A stretch of DNA of 64,000 nt from Trichobilharzia szidati (GCA_944472155.2 OX235271.1:88611256-88675255), one strand, 5' to 3'. Shown: positions 1 through 10,988, numbered from the stretch's first letter. Numbers and translations are program-made. Notes: generated by a model not told the origin, from the letters alone.

Positions 1-297
1 TTTCCCCAATGAGGGCTATATCATCAGCAAATCTGAGGTTGGAAATTGGTCTTCCGTTTATGCTAAGTGTCGGTGTAAAGTCATGTAGGGTTTGTGTCAT
101 AATATGTTCGAGGAATAAATTAAAGAGGACTGGTGAGAGAATGCACCCTTGGCGTACTCCTATAGTTGTTCTGAAGAACTCGCCAGTTTGATTATTTAGA
201 GATACTGCACTACTAGATTTGTTATATAAAGACTTAATAACCTCAATTATGTTTTTATCTATATTGTAGTTATTCATGACTTGAATAACTTCGTTAC
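1..297 (-). mobile_element. RTE-clade non-LTR retrotransposon, open reverse transcriptase fragment
   Basis: Read on the minus strand, this stretch is open for about 99 codons and runs off the left edge. It carries core reverse transcriptase blocks: GVRQG (146-160) followed by CILSPVLFNLFLEHIM, then NGRPISNLRFADDIALIGE with the catalytic FADD at about 17-31. An in-frame TAA at about 298-300 bounds it. It abuts a plus-strand RTE fragment at about 300, so the two diverge from one point. Unlike other RTE relics here it has no stop or frameshift in the visible part, so it may belong to a younger copy extending outside the window. Clade assignment (RTE) is from the look of the RT blocks. Confidence 0.85.
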
Positions 298-299
298 CT

Positions 300-1435
300 T
301 ACCTGTACCTTAACTTCATCGACTTCTAAAAGGCCTTCGACAGACGGCGTTGACCGCGAAGTAATTTGAAAACTTCATCAACACTTTGGAGTACAGTGCC
401 TAAATCTTTATCAACCTCATTCAACAGCTGGCTATATGACAATGCCACGTGTCGGGTGATCCACAGCGGAAAACTCAGCATGGTGTTCGAAGTGAATACA
501 GGAGTAAGACAAGGCTACCTGCCTACTATCACCAATATTATTCCTAAGTGTGGAAGACTATATTATGCGTCAGACTGTGGGTAACGAGAAGACAGGAATA
601 CGCTGCACTGACCGATAAGAAGACTCTAGAAGATCTGGATTTCACGTGTGGATGATTTATGTCTAATGTCAGGCAAACTCGAAGACTTGCAGGCGAAAAC
701 CAACAAATTAGCTGAAGAAGCAGGCAGTGGAGACAGGACTCCAGGTGAACATAGAGAAGACGGTGGTGATGAAGATAACCAACGAACAGCAACAACAACC
801 AGCTCCAATCACCACCAAAAGGAGAGATTTAACAGAGATTGCCTCCTTCACTTATCTAGGAGACCAGCATCGTTTCAACTACAGGCGGAACGGATGAAGA
901 CGTCAAAGTCAGACAGAACCAGTTTAGAAATCTTCTGCACCCAGCCTCAGCCACCATAAAGAACAAGATTCAATTTCTCAACACAAATGCGAATTCAGTC
1001 AGTTCGTCTATACGGATCACAAACTTGGCAAATGCATCACGAAAAGGATTTCCAACAGGTTGCCTTCGCTCCATACTGAAAATCAAATGGCCAGAAACAG
1101 TTAGCAACAAGAAACTCTGGGAACAAACCAACCAAGAGCCGATCGTTCAACAGATATGTAGAAAAAATGGAGATGGATTGGGCATACACTGAGGAAGACG
1201 TCGAATGACATAGCGCGCAATGCAGGCCATGCTCTAGTGGAATCCAAATGGGAAGCGATGAGTGGGTCGTCAGTGCGAGAGTGACATGGAGGAGATCGTG
1301 TGGCGAGGAGGAGATGAGAGATTATGGGCAATCATGGAACCAGATGAAGAGGACAGCACCTCATAGAACAAAGCGGAGATGTGTTGTTGAAGCCCTATGT
1401 TGCACCTCGCACCCAAGGGAATAATAATAATATTC
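300..1435 (+). mobile_element. RTE-clade (SR2-like) retrotransposon relic, RT to 3' end
   Basis: A plus-strand relic with many stops and frameshifts. It starts at the RT block FIDF-KAFD (about 318-340), continues with NATCRVIH.GKL and TGVRQG (about 498-515), and passes through a region that gives LYGSQTW-like and ETVSNKKLWEQTNQ-like blocks near 1000-1130. It ends in the C-terminal region WNPNGKR...DMEEI typical of RTE proteins (about 1240-1300). The last bases are a TAA/AATAAT-type short tail at 1421-1435, as expected for RTE 3' ends. It is not coding now. The plus-strand open frame 648-959 lies within it and is part of the relic. Confidence 0.85.
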
Positions 1436-2064
1436 GTTACCTTATATTGCGTTAGTCTGTTGTCTTGGACTACACACAATGTTGAATACATGTTTGCGTC
1501 TAATTTTCACAAAAATAAATAAGTTCGATTTTTATAATGCGAATGGTGTATATTATTGTATCATAGATAACAGAATCCGGTGCTTTCATGTCTATTATAT
1601 CGTGTGGCATAAACACAGGAAAGTGACCGGTACGGGATAAAAAAAGAACTATCAGTATGTGGTAAGTGAATAATTCTATATACAAGGGAAAATATGATGA
1701 ATCACTAATTCACAAATTCTTTTACTTTCTTGTAGTGCGTTTAGATCGAAATAAAATTGAGTATTTTCAGAAATCCTGTACCTGCAGCCTGCATAACTAA
1801 TTGCATTAATTTTTTCTCAAGAATATAATTTCCAGAAATGAAGTATATTCACATTTTGTAAACACAAAGTTTCTTTAACCCACACAGGTAAAAAAAGTGA
1901 AAGGATTCGTTCAACAATGAATCATATCGGTAAGATGAAAAAATGACCAGGAAGTAGAGTGAAGCCACAGGAAAGAGGAATAAATTTTGTGCTTGGGTAG
2001 GTGGACAAGAAAAAGTATTAAAACAGTTGTTTGTGCGAATGATTATTCTAATTTATGCTCGGTG
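1436..2064. other. AT-rich spacer, nothing recognised
   Basis: No repeat family, RNA gene or convincing open frame was seen. The minus-strand open frames at 1270-1491 and 1500-1685 have no recognisable composition and are treated as chance. Confidence 0.5.
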
Positions 2065-2326
2065 GCCCGCTTCTCCTTCAAATACATATTTTCTTTTCTT
2101 TCACGTTCCCCAGTGGAAAATAGGGCTTCAAGCTAGTGGTTTGAAGTTTCTGTTGCAGTGTTTATTTTACAGGATGGGATTGCTAGCCTCATGCCCAACC
2201 TTTCCTTTTCACCAGCATTATTTCTGGCTTAGCGAGGTAAAGGAGTGTGTCAGCAGGGGATCGAACCCCAGATCATGTGCATGGCGGGCGAGCGTCCTGA
2301 CCGCTATTCCACCGACGCACACACCC
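2065..2326 (-). repeat. tRNA-headed SINE, family 2 (GTGCGTCGG head)
   Basis: On the minus strand the copy opens with a tRNA-like head (about 2245-2326). GTGCGTC pairs with GACACAC as an acceptor-like stem, there is an A-box-like GGTGGAATAGCGGTC, and the T-arm GGGGTTCGATCCCC holds the B box. The body runs to lower coordinates through a conserved stretch on the plus strand reading GCTAGCCTCATGCCCAACCT and ends near the plus-strand CGTTCCCCAGTGGAA. The same family recurs at 3.75, 12.3, 28.9, 42.9, 53.75 and 59.1 kb. Plus-strand open frames over it are artefacts. Confidence 0.85.
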
Positions 2327-2639
2327 TTCAAATACATATTGCTTCATATAACTCTTTCCGATTTTTTTCTTATCACCTGAATATGCGTTCAGATGGTTTA
2401 CAGTCATATACTTTTAAAATCACTTCATTCTACTGTCTGTTTTTTCATGTTTCCCATACAATTAAGAAAACATCATAGAAGTGGATGACAAACAGCATGG
2501 AAAGACATAACCGGTGATCTTTGTCAAATAAAGTAAAGTCGTGTTGCTAACTTCCAACCATAGTATATTAAGCTTTTCGCCGCAGATGTATGGTAGAGTA
2601 CACAACAAAACTTTTGTTTATTCATCAAAGAAAGTTTAT

Positions 2640-2867
2640 CACTGATCCTGTTGACAAGTAGGTGTAGAGTGACTTGGAGTTACTGTTGGTATTAGATGGT
2701 TGGAGGTTGTCGTCAGGAAGCCCTGCACCTATGTTTCGTGCTAGTTGGCATTGGTCAGCAAGGCGTACCTGCGACGTTGATTGAAATCATGTCCCTGCTG
2801 AGATTCGAATCCACGGCACCCAGTGGAGCTCGCGATTGACTTCCTGTAAGACTATATTGGGTATTTT
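2640..2867 (-). repeat. tRNA-headed SINE, family 1, minus copy of an inverted pair
   Basis: This is the reverse complement of the copy at 2966-3190. Plus-strand landmarks are GTTTCGTGCTAGTTGGCA and GAGATTCGAATCC (reversed B box). About 30 bases of the tRNA head, including the A-box side, are missing compared with its partner. It forms the left arm of a fold-back with the next copy. Confidence 0.8.
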
Positions 2868-3290
2868 TGATTGGACACTAGTTGGTAACTAGTGTAATGC
2901 ATCCAGTCCTATCTTTGGTGTAGACTGAATTCTATGAGTCAAGTTTGCAATGTGGCCACTCCTACAGGAGGTCAGTAGCGAACCCGAATAGGTCAGTGGT
3001 AACGTCTCTGACTGCACCACTGGGTGATGCGGATTCGAATTTCAGAAGGAACATGATTTCCATCAACGTCGTAGATATGCCTTGCTGACGAATGCCAACT
3101 AGCACGAAACATAGGTCCAAGGCTTCCTGCCGACTGCCTCTAACTATCTAGTACCAACAATTAACAGTGAACTGTGATGACAATCCACCTAGAATGGTGG
3201 CCACATTGCAAACTAGGGTGATAGAATTCAGTTTACACCAAAGAAAGGACTAGACACATTACATCAGTTACTGACTTGTGAATTAGAGTT
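2868..3290 (+). repeat. tRNA-headed SINE, family 1, with terminal inverted segments
   Basis: The leader (about 2885-2965) reads through TTTGGTGTAGACTGAATTCTAT and AGTTTGCAATGTGGCCAC. A tRNA-like head follows (A-box-like AATAGGTCAGTGGTAACG, B-box-like GGATTCGAATTTC). The body ends near CTGCCTCTAACTATCTAGTA (about 3155). The leader then reappears inverted at about 3205-3285, so the unit is bounded by inverted copies of its own 5' leader. The adjoining 2640-2867 copy is inverted as well. Other family members are near 24.8, 29.5, 42.1 and 62.4 kb. Confidence 0.8.
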
Positions 3291-3750
3291 GCGTTACAGG
3301 ATACAGAGTAGGACATAGCTATGAAATGTTGGACGTTGTTATTACCTGGATATTTCTCTCCGACCATAACATATGTTTCCCAAAATTTGGAAACAATCTC
3401 CCAGTAAAACTGCAGAATCTCTATAGATAAGAAAATTTATATAAAACCATGGTACTAAAACACTTCTGTCTAATAGTGTCAGAAATACAGCGGATCGGCA
3501 TAAAATGAAATCATTTCCTGTTATCTAAATTGCCTTCAGTGTATGGTAAATATTTAAGGAACTTATTATTAGAAAACAGGTCCCTGTTGATGCCTGATGT
3601 AATCAGTGTGGTTTGTACAACATATTTTTAATACAACCAGTTGACAGTGCCATACCAAATGTCCTAAGTCAAATTATTGTTTAATTTCTAGGTTTTAAAA
3701 TAAATGTGGTCATCACATTTGTGGAATCCCCAAGTCTTCCTCATAGCCAG
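3291..3750. other. AT-rich spacer, nothing recognised
   Basis: No motif, repeat or gene recognised between the SINE cluster and the next SINE. Confidence 0.5.
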
Positions 3751-3754
3751 GATC

Positions 3755-4010
3755 ATGGTGGTGATTTTTTATTCTTTTAAGTTCCCAGTTGAACTTGGGG
3801 CTTCAAGCTACAGCTTTGGACTTTCGGTAACAGCGGTGTTTATTTTTACGGAATGTGGTTTCTGGCCTCATGCCCAACCTTATTTCTTTACTAGTGTTAT
3901 TACTGGCTAAGGGAGGTAAAGCAGTGCGTTGGCCAAGGATTGAACCCCGAACCACAAATGGTGTAGTTGGCGAGCATCCTGCAGCCGTGCCACTGGCGCT
4001 CTTGATGCTG
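3755..4010 (-). repeat. tRNA-headed SINE, family 2
   Basis: This has the same layout as the copy at 2065-2326. The plus strand shows GTTCCCAGTTGAACTTGGGGC, then GGCCTCATGCCCAACCTTA, then the reversed T arm GGATTGAACCCCGAACCA and a degenerate tRNA head ending near 4005. Confidence 0.8.
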
Positions 4011-4789
4011 TATCAGTTATTATATTAACTAAGTGTGCGCATATTCTGCCCTATCCTTTTAAGAACATTTTTAATCCATCACTCAATAAAGTACGAAACT
4101 TGACGACGGCTGAAGACTGAAAGTGTGATTTCTCGGTCAAGTTTGAATTTTAGGGATACTACCAGAATCTCCCCCCAACTTTGAGTTATTCGTGATTGAA
4201 AACTTTTGAAGACCCTAAACAAGTCATTCAGAAATATGGTAGAAACGCTTTGTAATCTACTATTGATCTATATTTTAATATTTTTTCAAGTCTAGGCAAC
4301 GCTACTAATCATATTTGTCCCACCTGCCTTGACCACACTGATTTGTTTTTGACTCTTTTCCTTGAGTAGTCATCTTCAGAGTATCACTTAAATACATACT
4401 AAGTCCTGTGCATAAGGTGACTGTTTTCCTACTTTTTTTGCAAGGAAACATCAAACTGTCCTCAACAGGATCCGTCCTACTACACTGCTTACTTAAACTG
4501 GCGCGCATTATGTGGAACTTTGAAACCTACGAGCAAGAATAATGACGCGCTTCTGTAGTAAATAAATGTGACCGTGATAGACGTACACTTAAATTCATGC
4601 CAGTAGTTTACTGAGATCAACCTACTGTGAACTCACAGTGTTTTCTTGTCTTTCCACGAATAATCACACTCAATTTCCTAAGAATAATATGTTTCCACGG
4701 TTAATCATACGAATTCAGCTATACTCTATTAGACATGCCTTTTATATGAAGAATAAAATTATTAGAATGGATTTAAATCGCATACTCAC
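4011..4789. other. Unrecognised spacer
   Basis: The minus-strand open frame 4305-4508 (67 aa, several Cys and Lys) has no family I can name. A phrase near 4098-4125 (GACGACGGCTGAAGACTGAAA) resembles the boundary of a Penelope-type element but nothing adjoining supports it. Confidence 0.4.
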
Positions 4790-5295
4790 ATCCATTTTGT
4801 TTCAGCTGCAGGCATTTGGAACGAATGAGGATGTCAAAACCAGAATCGAAAAGGCAAGACAAACCTTCATTATTCTGAAATCAGCTTAGAAATCTGCTGC
4901 AATTAACATGAAGAGCAAGATTCAAATTTTCAGCACCAATATTAAGCCAGCTGTTGTAAATGATTCAGATAATTTGCACGTCACGAAAAGCATTCCGACA
5001 GGCTAGTGCAAACTTTCATTAACCGCTGTCTTAGATGGCTCTATAATAAAAATCTGATTTCCAGAAAGAATTAGCAGCAAGAAACTCTGGCAACAAACCA
5101 ATAAAGAAAGTAGTGCCTAACAAATATATAGAACTAAATGGAGGTAGGTCGGATACTTGTTGAGGAGACTGTCGAGTGACATTACGCTCCAGGCCACAGC
5201 TCGACTGGAACCCGAATGGGAAACGACGAGTTTGGAGTTGATCTCAGGGTGACATGGAGGAGATCGTGACTATTATTTTGATTAGTATTATTATT
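4790..5295 (+). mobile_element. RTE-clade retrotransposon relic, 3' portion
   Basis: Plus-strand translation gives AFGTNEDVKTRIEKARQTF (about 4806-4865), then KIQIFSTNIK (about 4915-4945), SSKKLWQQTNKE (about 5075-5110) and LEPEWETTSLE (about 5208-5238). These are the same C-terminal blocks as in the relic at 300-1435 and, reversed, at 57.0-57.9 kb. Stops interrupt it. It ends in a TTATTTTGATTAGTATTATTATT-like tail (within 5270-5295). Confidence 0.85.
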
Positions 5296-6400
5296 CACAG
5301 AGGCCTGCTTAAATCAGGGGGCTACCTAAACTTTTAAAGAGTATAATGCGTCAAATCCACCCATTTATACTTTGTTTTAACCACCTGAAGAAGAATTTGT
5401 CCTCATCTACACTTTGAGTGGCCTTCAACATACCGCTTGGTTTGTTCCAAGTGACAAATACGTTGGGAGTGAGTGGTGTGGAATATGCTTTAGAGAGAAC
5501 GAAATTCCCTCAGATGATATACTATAGACTACTGTTTTACTTGAAAATTCTGTATAAGTAGTAGATCTAACCAAGCAGAAAATTCTCTACTGCATATAAA
5601 CATGTTGTTCACAATAAAGCTATTATTATTTTATAATATTATTACTGTTCTTATACAATAAGTAGTTACTTTATAAAAGCTAATGAAGCATTGTTATTTT
5701 GTGCGTATCTCACTATTTGTCTGTTATTCAAGTCACTTAAGTATCCATATTTGAGAAGGCTGTTTCATTGACTGCAAAAAAAAAGAAACATGAACAAATT
5801 TTTGTCAGGTGTTGTTAAAACTCTTCGTTTTGTTTTTTTATGTGATTCAATAGATCAACTCTTTTTTTTTCACTGCATGCAACAAGTTAACTCATCAAAG
5901 ATAAATATCTCATGTATGTAGACATTGCGTCATTATTTTTCCTGTTGTTTCTCTTCTCACAACAAAACTGAGAACATATTAGCAATTCGAATGTTTGGAG
6001 AAAAAATCGACATAAAGGTGCGTAAATTTTAATAGTAATAGTAATTTTTGACGAAAGAAATATATATTCTTTGTTTTAATTGCTATCCTGTTTAGCAAAC
6101 GATTTATATATGCAGATATATAAAGTCATTTTCTGTCTGTAACAGTGTCAACACCACTGAAGATATAATGGAGAAGATTTGTAGCTCAGGTGGATGATTT
6201 TGATGTAGTTGTGTTCTCTGAGCTGGAAGGTTTATTTGCGAAGCTTTCATTGCCCTACTAGGCAGAATCTTCAGTGCATATTACAATTTGAAGTGAGCTT
6301 TAGATTTCTCCACGAGTTTATAAGTCATCTCTCCTGGTGACCTTTCGCGTGATTGGTTGTTTTTGTGTGTTTCTACACCCTCTAGGCTACTTGTATTGGT
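5296..6400. other. AT-rich spacer, one possible repeat edge at 6150-6320
   Basis: Mostly featureless. At 6150-6320 the plus strand has a more balanced segment containing GGAAGGTTTATTTGCGAAGC and GCCCTACTAGGCAGAATCTTC. On the minus strand this reads CTGAAGA, a TGCC/GGCA stem, then GAAA, which is hammerhead-like in parts. I cannot assign it to a family. Confidence 0.35.
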
Positions 6401-6403
6401 TTT

Positions 6404-6662
6404 CCTATAGTTTGGTTTGTAAGGGTTAGTTTTGTTCTTACGAGTTGATCACGGATTGATATCAGTTAGAGAACCATTGAAAGCCAGAGAGTACTGGACA
6501 GTTGTTTCATCCTAGTTTTGGGTCCTTGGTTCGAAACCCAGTGGGTGCATACTTCCGATGATTCCCATTACTCCCTGGTTTTCAATGGTTTTCTAACTGA
6601 TATCAATCCGTGATCAACTCGTAAAAACAAAACTAACCCTTACAAACCAAACTATAGGAAAT
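6404..6662. repeat. Fold-back of ribozyme-tailed SINE (family 3) ends
   Basis: Two nearly perfect inverted arms of about 80 bases (about 6404-6486 and 6582-6662) carry the SINE 3' tail (GGTTTTCTAACTGATATCAA). They surround a core of about 95 bases. The core holds a reversed ribozyme-like segment (TTTCATCCTAGTTTTGGG) and a B-box-like GGTTCGAAACCC. A transcript in either direction would form a long stem-loop. Confidence 0.8.
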
Positions 6663-6995
6663 TAACCTGATGCTCACTGGTGACTTGCTACAGAATGAAG
6701 TTTCCTGGAGTTCTAGTGAGAAGTCGTGACGAGTGAGGTCCATCCAGTTGTGACGTGTGAGGATGGATGTCCCACCGACGGCATTGGTTGAGGTCGCGCT
6801 AAATCATGAATTTGTAGAAGATAAATTCATGGGCCATTGAATCGAGTCCCAGAGCCTGAATTTTATACGAGCTTGCCTTGTAACAGGAAGGTCCTGGGTT
6901 CGAACCTCAGTGGATGCGTACTGCTTATGATTCCTAAAACTAGGATGAAACAGCTATCCAGTACTCCCCGGTTTTCAATACTTGTATTGGTATTG
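6663..6995 (+). repeat. Ribozyme-tailed tRNA SINE (family 3)
   Basis: The 5' part reads GAGTTCTAGTGAGAAGTCGTGAC (within 6712-6735). A tRNA-like head follows at about 6832-6915 (GAATCGAGTCCCAGAGCC..., B box GGGTTCGAACCTC). Then come a hammerhead-like segment (6921-6960) and the tail CTATCCAGTACTCCCCGG. The plus and minus open frames at 6837-7144 overlap this repeat and are not genes. This is the best-preserved ribozyme-like copy in the window. Confidence 0.8.
6921..6960 (+). ncRNA. Degenerate hammerhead ribozyme core in SINE
   Basis: CTTATGA (6924-6930) stands where the hammerhead needs CUGANGA. A short stem II follows (TTCCT / AGGAT around an AAAC loop), then GAAA (6947-6950). Only the conserved G5 of the first core strand differs, but G5 is needed for cleavage, so activity is unlikely. 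Confidence 0.5.
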
Positions 6996-7649
6996 ATTAT
7001 TTCCTTGACCTTGTTCACCACTGAAGTGATAGCAAAGACATATGAAGAACTAAGAAGGGAGCATCTACTAGATTTTCTGATCACACCTCCAACATTCTCC
7101 ATATGAGAAATTAGAAAGTTTTCGCAGGTGCAGTCGCTAACCACTTGAGTGACACGGAGTATTCAGTAGACAATTTAGTCAAGCCTTCACAAAAGCCATT
7201 GCTATGAAAAGATTTCTACCTAATCTCTGTACACAAAAAGATAATGTAATTAATCTTGCACTGTTCTAAACGTCTCTAATCTGTTTCTGTGTTATTCCTG
7301 AGTCACATGTTTTGATCACAACTCACTGAGGTGGACTCATCATTAATCTATTGCGTACAATTGACTCCGATTAATATGCTTTGATACATTCACCTCTTCC
7401 AGTTCTACAACGTGCTGAAAGCTATATACGGCCGAATTTGAACAACTTTATATTGAAAATCACGAGTTAAAACTTGGGAAGACGTATTGTTAGCGAAATT
7501 GAACTTCAAATTATCCAAAACAAAATTAAGCGTACGTAACCGCGCAAATTATATCTAAAACAATCAAAAAACAATGTTCACTCATGCAATAGCAAATATT
7601 CGGTAAAATTAGCTTGTGTAAAAGCATAATATGGCTAAATGAATTAATT
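6996..7649. other. Unrecognised spacer
   Basis: No repeat or coding signal recognised. Confidence 0.45.
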
Positions 7650-7812
7650 CTATCAGCCACTGAAAACCAGGGAGAACCGACCACCTGTTTCGTCCTAGTG
7701 TGGGACTCTTTAGTAGTACGAATCCACTGGAGTTCTGACTTTCCTATTACAAGGAAAGCTCGTAGACCATTCAGTCACTAGGACACGACTCAATAATCCA
7801 TGAATTTTAACT
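7650..7812 (-). repeat. Ribozyme-tailed tRNA SINE (family 3), minus copy
   Basis: On the plus strand the copy appears reversed: CACTGAAAACCAGGGAG (tail), CTGTTTCGTCCTAGTGTGGGACTC (ribozyme-like segment, with GAAAC and a GTCC/GGAC stem II on the minus strand), then the tRNA-like head ending at CCATGAATTTTAACTTC. It abuts the plus-strand copy at 7815. Confidence 0.8.
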
Positions 7813-7814
7813 TC

Positions 7815-8115
7815 AACAAAGTTGCTAGGAGTTCTAGTGAGAAGTCGTGACCAGTGGAGTCCACTTGGCTGAGAGTGCGGACAAATATTCGCCGATGACA
7901 CTGGTTGGTGGTCACGCTAAAATCAAGAATCTGTAGAAAGTAGAATTTTTAGGCCATTGGATTCCATCACTGTGGCTGGATAGGTCTATGAGCTTGCCTT
8001 GTAACCGGAAGGTCGTGTGTTCGAACTGTGGAAGAGGTTGCGTACTGCCAGTGAGTTCCCTGGTTTTCAGTGGTTTTCTAACTGATATCAATTCGTGTGC
8101 AAACCTGAAACAAAT
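7815..8115 (+). repeat. Ribozyme-tailed tRNA SINE (family 3), plus copy
   Basis: It begins with GGAGTTCTAGTGAGAAGTCG, has the tRNA-like head at about 7955-8030 (CTTGTAACCGGAAGGTC, TGTGTTCGAACTGTG), and ends in the tail GGTTTTCTAACTGATATCAA. The ribozyme-like stretch is mostly deleted (CTGCCAGTGAGTTCCCTGG only). It lies head-to-head with 7650-7812. Confidence 0.75.
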
Positions 8116-9305
8116 GAAATCCGTACAAGCAAACTGTTGAAAATAGTGTTATAAGTGTTCAGTTGGAGTTGATATAGGTGCACTACAAATCTTCTAATAT
8201 AATTAATTGCTTATTCACGTTATAATTTTACTTTCACTCACACCCTCTCTTCTTGATTGTTCCATCATACTGTGTATAAATGAACTCTGGTTATTAGATT
8301 ATTAGCTATCTTTTATCCATAACTCTTGTTCCACAACTGTCTCTTGAGTTAAAATAACTGTGAAGTATGTTTTATGCTTTGTATCCATAACAGTTTATGT
8401 TTTTTAGGCTTTTAGCAGCTGATGAAAAGCCGTAAAATAAATGATTACCCCTTTTCTATCGTGCAAATCTGTTCCTTCTTCTCTTTTTTGTACTATTGAA
8501 TCTGATATTTCGCCTACATACATAACGCACAATAATGTATTCGCCAATTTAGTTGAAATATAATGCCTGTTTGAAAGAAATACAATGGAAGAAGAAAGAT
8601 CAGTGAACATAAATCGATAAACATGATATATTATGATGTATATACTACATGACAACGGAAAAACGCAAAAAGAAGCAAGCATTTACAAACTTCATAGAGG
8701 ACTATACAAAAATTACTGACCAACTGTTACTTATTTTTATTTTTACTCATACATACATAATATCAATAAATATCGATAAAGAAAGGAAGACGAAATTTGC
8801 AGTATAAAATGATATCATTCTATTTCACAGGTTCTCATCAGCTGCAGACTACCTGAAATTACAATGGTTATATAGATGATAATAACATACTTTAATGTTT
8901 AAGTGGTAGTAGACAAAAAATACTATAAATACTATCAATAAATAATAGTTAGATGAAGCAAACGTTATACAAACTAAACATTATAAATGGTTCACTATTA
9001 AAACAGTTTTGTACTCGATGAATTCATTGTTTATTGGGAACACTAGATAAGCACAATTAATTTGTATAACTATAAATGATGGCGACCATGAAAAAAAATC
9101 CAAGACTCAAGTAAACAGACTTCTTGGTTTAAAGGCTGCCTAACTATTATCAATTTTTCTAGCGTCCACTTTGTGAAGATATGAGTGAAAATCAATTCAC
9201 TGCCTATTTGTAACCGTCTACGAAATGAGTCCCTCTAAATCACTTGTAAGAACAGATATGCGCTGATGACAATAGAATTATACCATCACTCGACACAAGT
9301 AAGAA
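8116..9305. other. AT-rich spacer
   Basis: A minus-strand open frame at 8404-8682 (92 aa) has no recognisable family; it is hydrophobic at its start and lacks repeat signatures. Nothing else stands out. Confidence 0.4.
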
Positions 9306-9307
9306 TT

Positions 9308-9508
9308 CATGGTGCATTAGATTTTGACCTAGTGGTTGAGTTATATGGTAGTGGCTTCATAATCTAGAGGTCCTCGACACTGTTCCTTGTGAAACTATTT
9401 CTACACGCAACTGAAGGTTCGGGAACTAGGAAGAAACAATTGTCTAGATCTCCCTGGATTTCAATGGTTCTAGGACTAATACTAATTTGTGATACATCAT
9501 GAAATTTT
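9308..9508 (+). repeat. Ribozyme-tailed tRNA SINE (family 3), diverged
   Basis: Recognised from TTTTGACCTAGTGGTTGAG (tRNA A-box side), CATAATCTAGAGGTCC, GAACTAGGAAGAAACAATTGTC (remnant of ribozyme stem II and GAAAC), and the tail TTTCAATGGTTCTAGGACTAA. Heavily mutated. Confidence 0.6.
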
Positions 9509-9769
9509 TATTCTATCATATAATGCGACAGGCTGATTTTGATAATTTCAATTTACGATTATATTTACTGATGTAATTTCATTTGCCACAACTAAAATTT
9601 TGGGATATAAATGGTTTATCCTAAAAGTTCATGATGAATGTTTGTCATATTTTACAAGAATTATCATTACAAAATTATTGAGTTTTGTAGCAAAAAACTA
9701 CTCAAAAGCTGACATGCCTACGTATATTATCTCTTCAAAGTTAATATAACTTACAGTTTAATTCAGTTT

Positions 9770-10065
9770 AGATTTTTCCGTCGATTGATTGGGCCGAAAT
9801 GCTCTGTCTCAGGTTGACACGTTGGCTCCTAGTACAGATGCTCCGACAATGTCTGGTCATGTAAATTGAAGTCAGTTATTTGATGGTGACTAGCAGTGAA
9901 ATCCAGAATGCGCATTTTGTCCTATTTGGGACCCGTCACTGGATGTACCTGCACTCTTCAGTGAGTGATACTGTTGCCACCGAAGCTCGAATCGAGTGCC
10001 CAATTCATTAGACTGCTTAGGCGACGAGAGACACCTTTCGTGCAACGGGTTTTATTAATTACAAT
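9770..10065 (-). repeat. Sm-alpha-like SINE, minus copy
   Basis: Read on the minus strand it has a tRNA-like head (GTCTCTCGTCGCCTAAGCAGTCT, B box near CGATTCGAGCTTCGG). It then has GGTACATCCAGTGACGGGTCCCAAATAGGACAAAATGCGCATTCTGG in pieces (ribozyme region, about 9911-9962), CACTGCTAGTCACCATC, and a 3' part ending near 9775. Both core strands of the hammerhead are mutated (GACGG for GANGA; GACAAAA for GACGAAA). Confidence 0.75.
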
Positions 10066-10945
10066 TATTTGTCATATATGTTGTTAGGTTTAATTGGACG
10101 CGAAATTAATGACGGAACATGTCATGATTTACCACAACAAATATAATACAAACGCAGGTAAAAACAACTGCACTTCAAAATTTTAGTATATATTTGCTGT
10201 ACGATACTCAAATTCATTAGAAGTCAACCAATCATAGAATAGTCGTTATGATCAGTGGAAATGATCTAATGATCTAGGCTGTCATTATCAATAAACAAAG
10301 TATTTAGAGAATTATCAGAAGATTCCAACAACTATTAAATTTAGAGAAGAAACACAATAAAAATAAATACTATTCACATCAAAAAAGGTAACTGAAAATA
10401 AAAATGATTTGGAATAAACAAAGCAAGTGAACCGGAAATGACCTTAAAGTTGACGTCTCACAATATATATTCATAATTTGTTTGACTAATACGTTTGTCT
10501 ATCACAATTATGTAAAATGCGAGCCAATTAAACGCTTTAGTGGTTGGAGAGAGCAGTATATCACAGCGATGACATAAAAGTTACTTTGCGTCTGTCAGAT
10601 GAACCCCTATGAAACGACAGTTATATATGTGTAAAAATAAACACTATGGTAGTGCATGATTCCATATTATACTGTCATTTATGTAGACCACTTATAGAAG
10701 AAGTAAAATTTACAGAATGCCTTTTGAAACAAGATTCACTTTTTAAATATAACTTCGAGACTTGGTTTTACTCTTTTCTGTAGGAGAGGAGGTGTTGAAC
10801 AACTTCTATTCCATATATTATCAGATAATCTGATAAAAAAGTCACTGGGAAGAATCTTTCTAACCATTCTGGTATCTCACTGCATGATTATGTATGATAG
10901 CCAGTAATCCAGCTCCCTTTTAGATTTATTATCTTACTAGAATTG
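10066..10945. other. AT-rich spacer downstream of the reticulon gene
   Basis: No repeat recognised. On the minus strand an AATAAA lies at about 10926-10931, which could serve as a polyadenylation signal for the gene at 11236-11823. Confidence 0.4.
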
Positions 10946-10950
10946 TCTAG

Positions 10951-10988
10951 TTCATAGTTCACTTATTTTAGTGCTCTGCTAATTGAAC
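10951..10988. repeat. Left copy of a direct repeat flanking the reticulon gene
   Basis: TTCATAGTTCACTTATTTTA and TGCTCTGCTAATT recur in slightly altered form at 11999-12035. About four in five bases match over about 37. The pair encloses the reticulon gene with its flanks. Confidence 0.6.

Noticed and set aside
2027..2380. 117-aa open frame as a protein gene
   Set aside because: It lies almost wholly on the antisense strand of a family-2 SINE.
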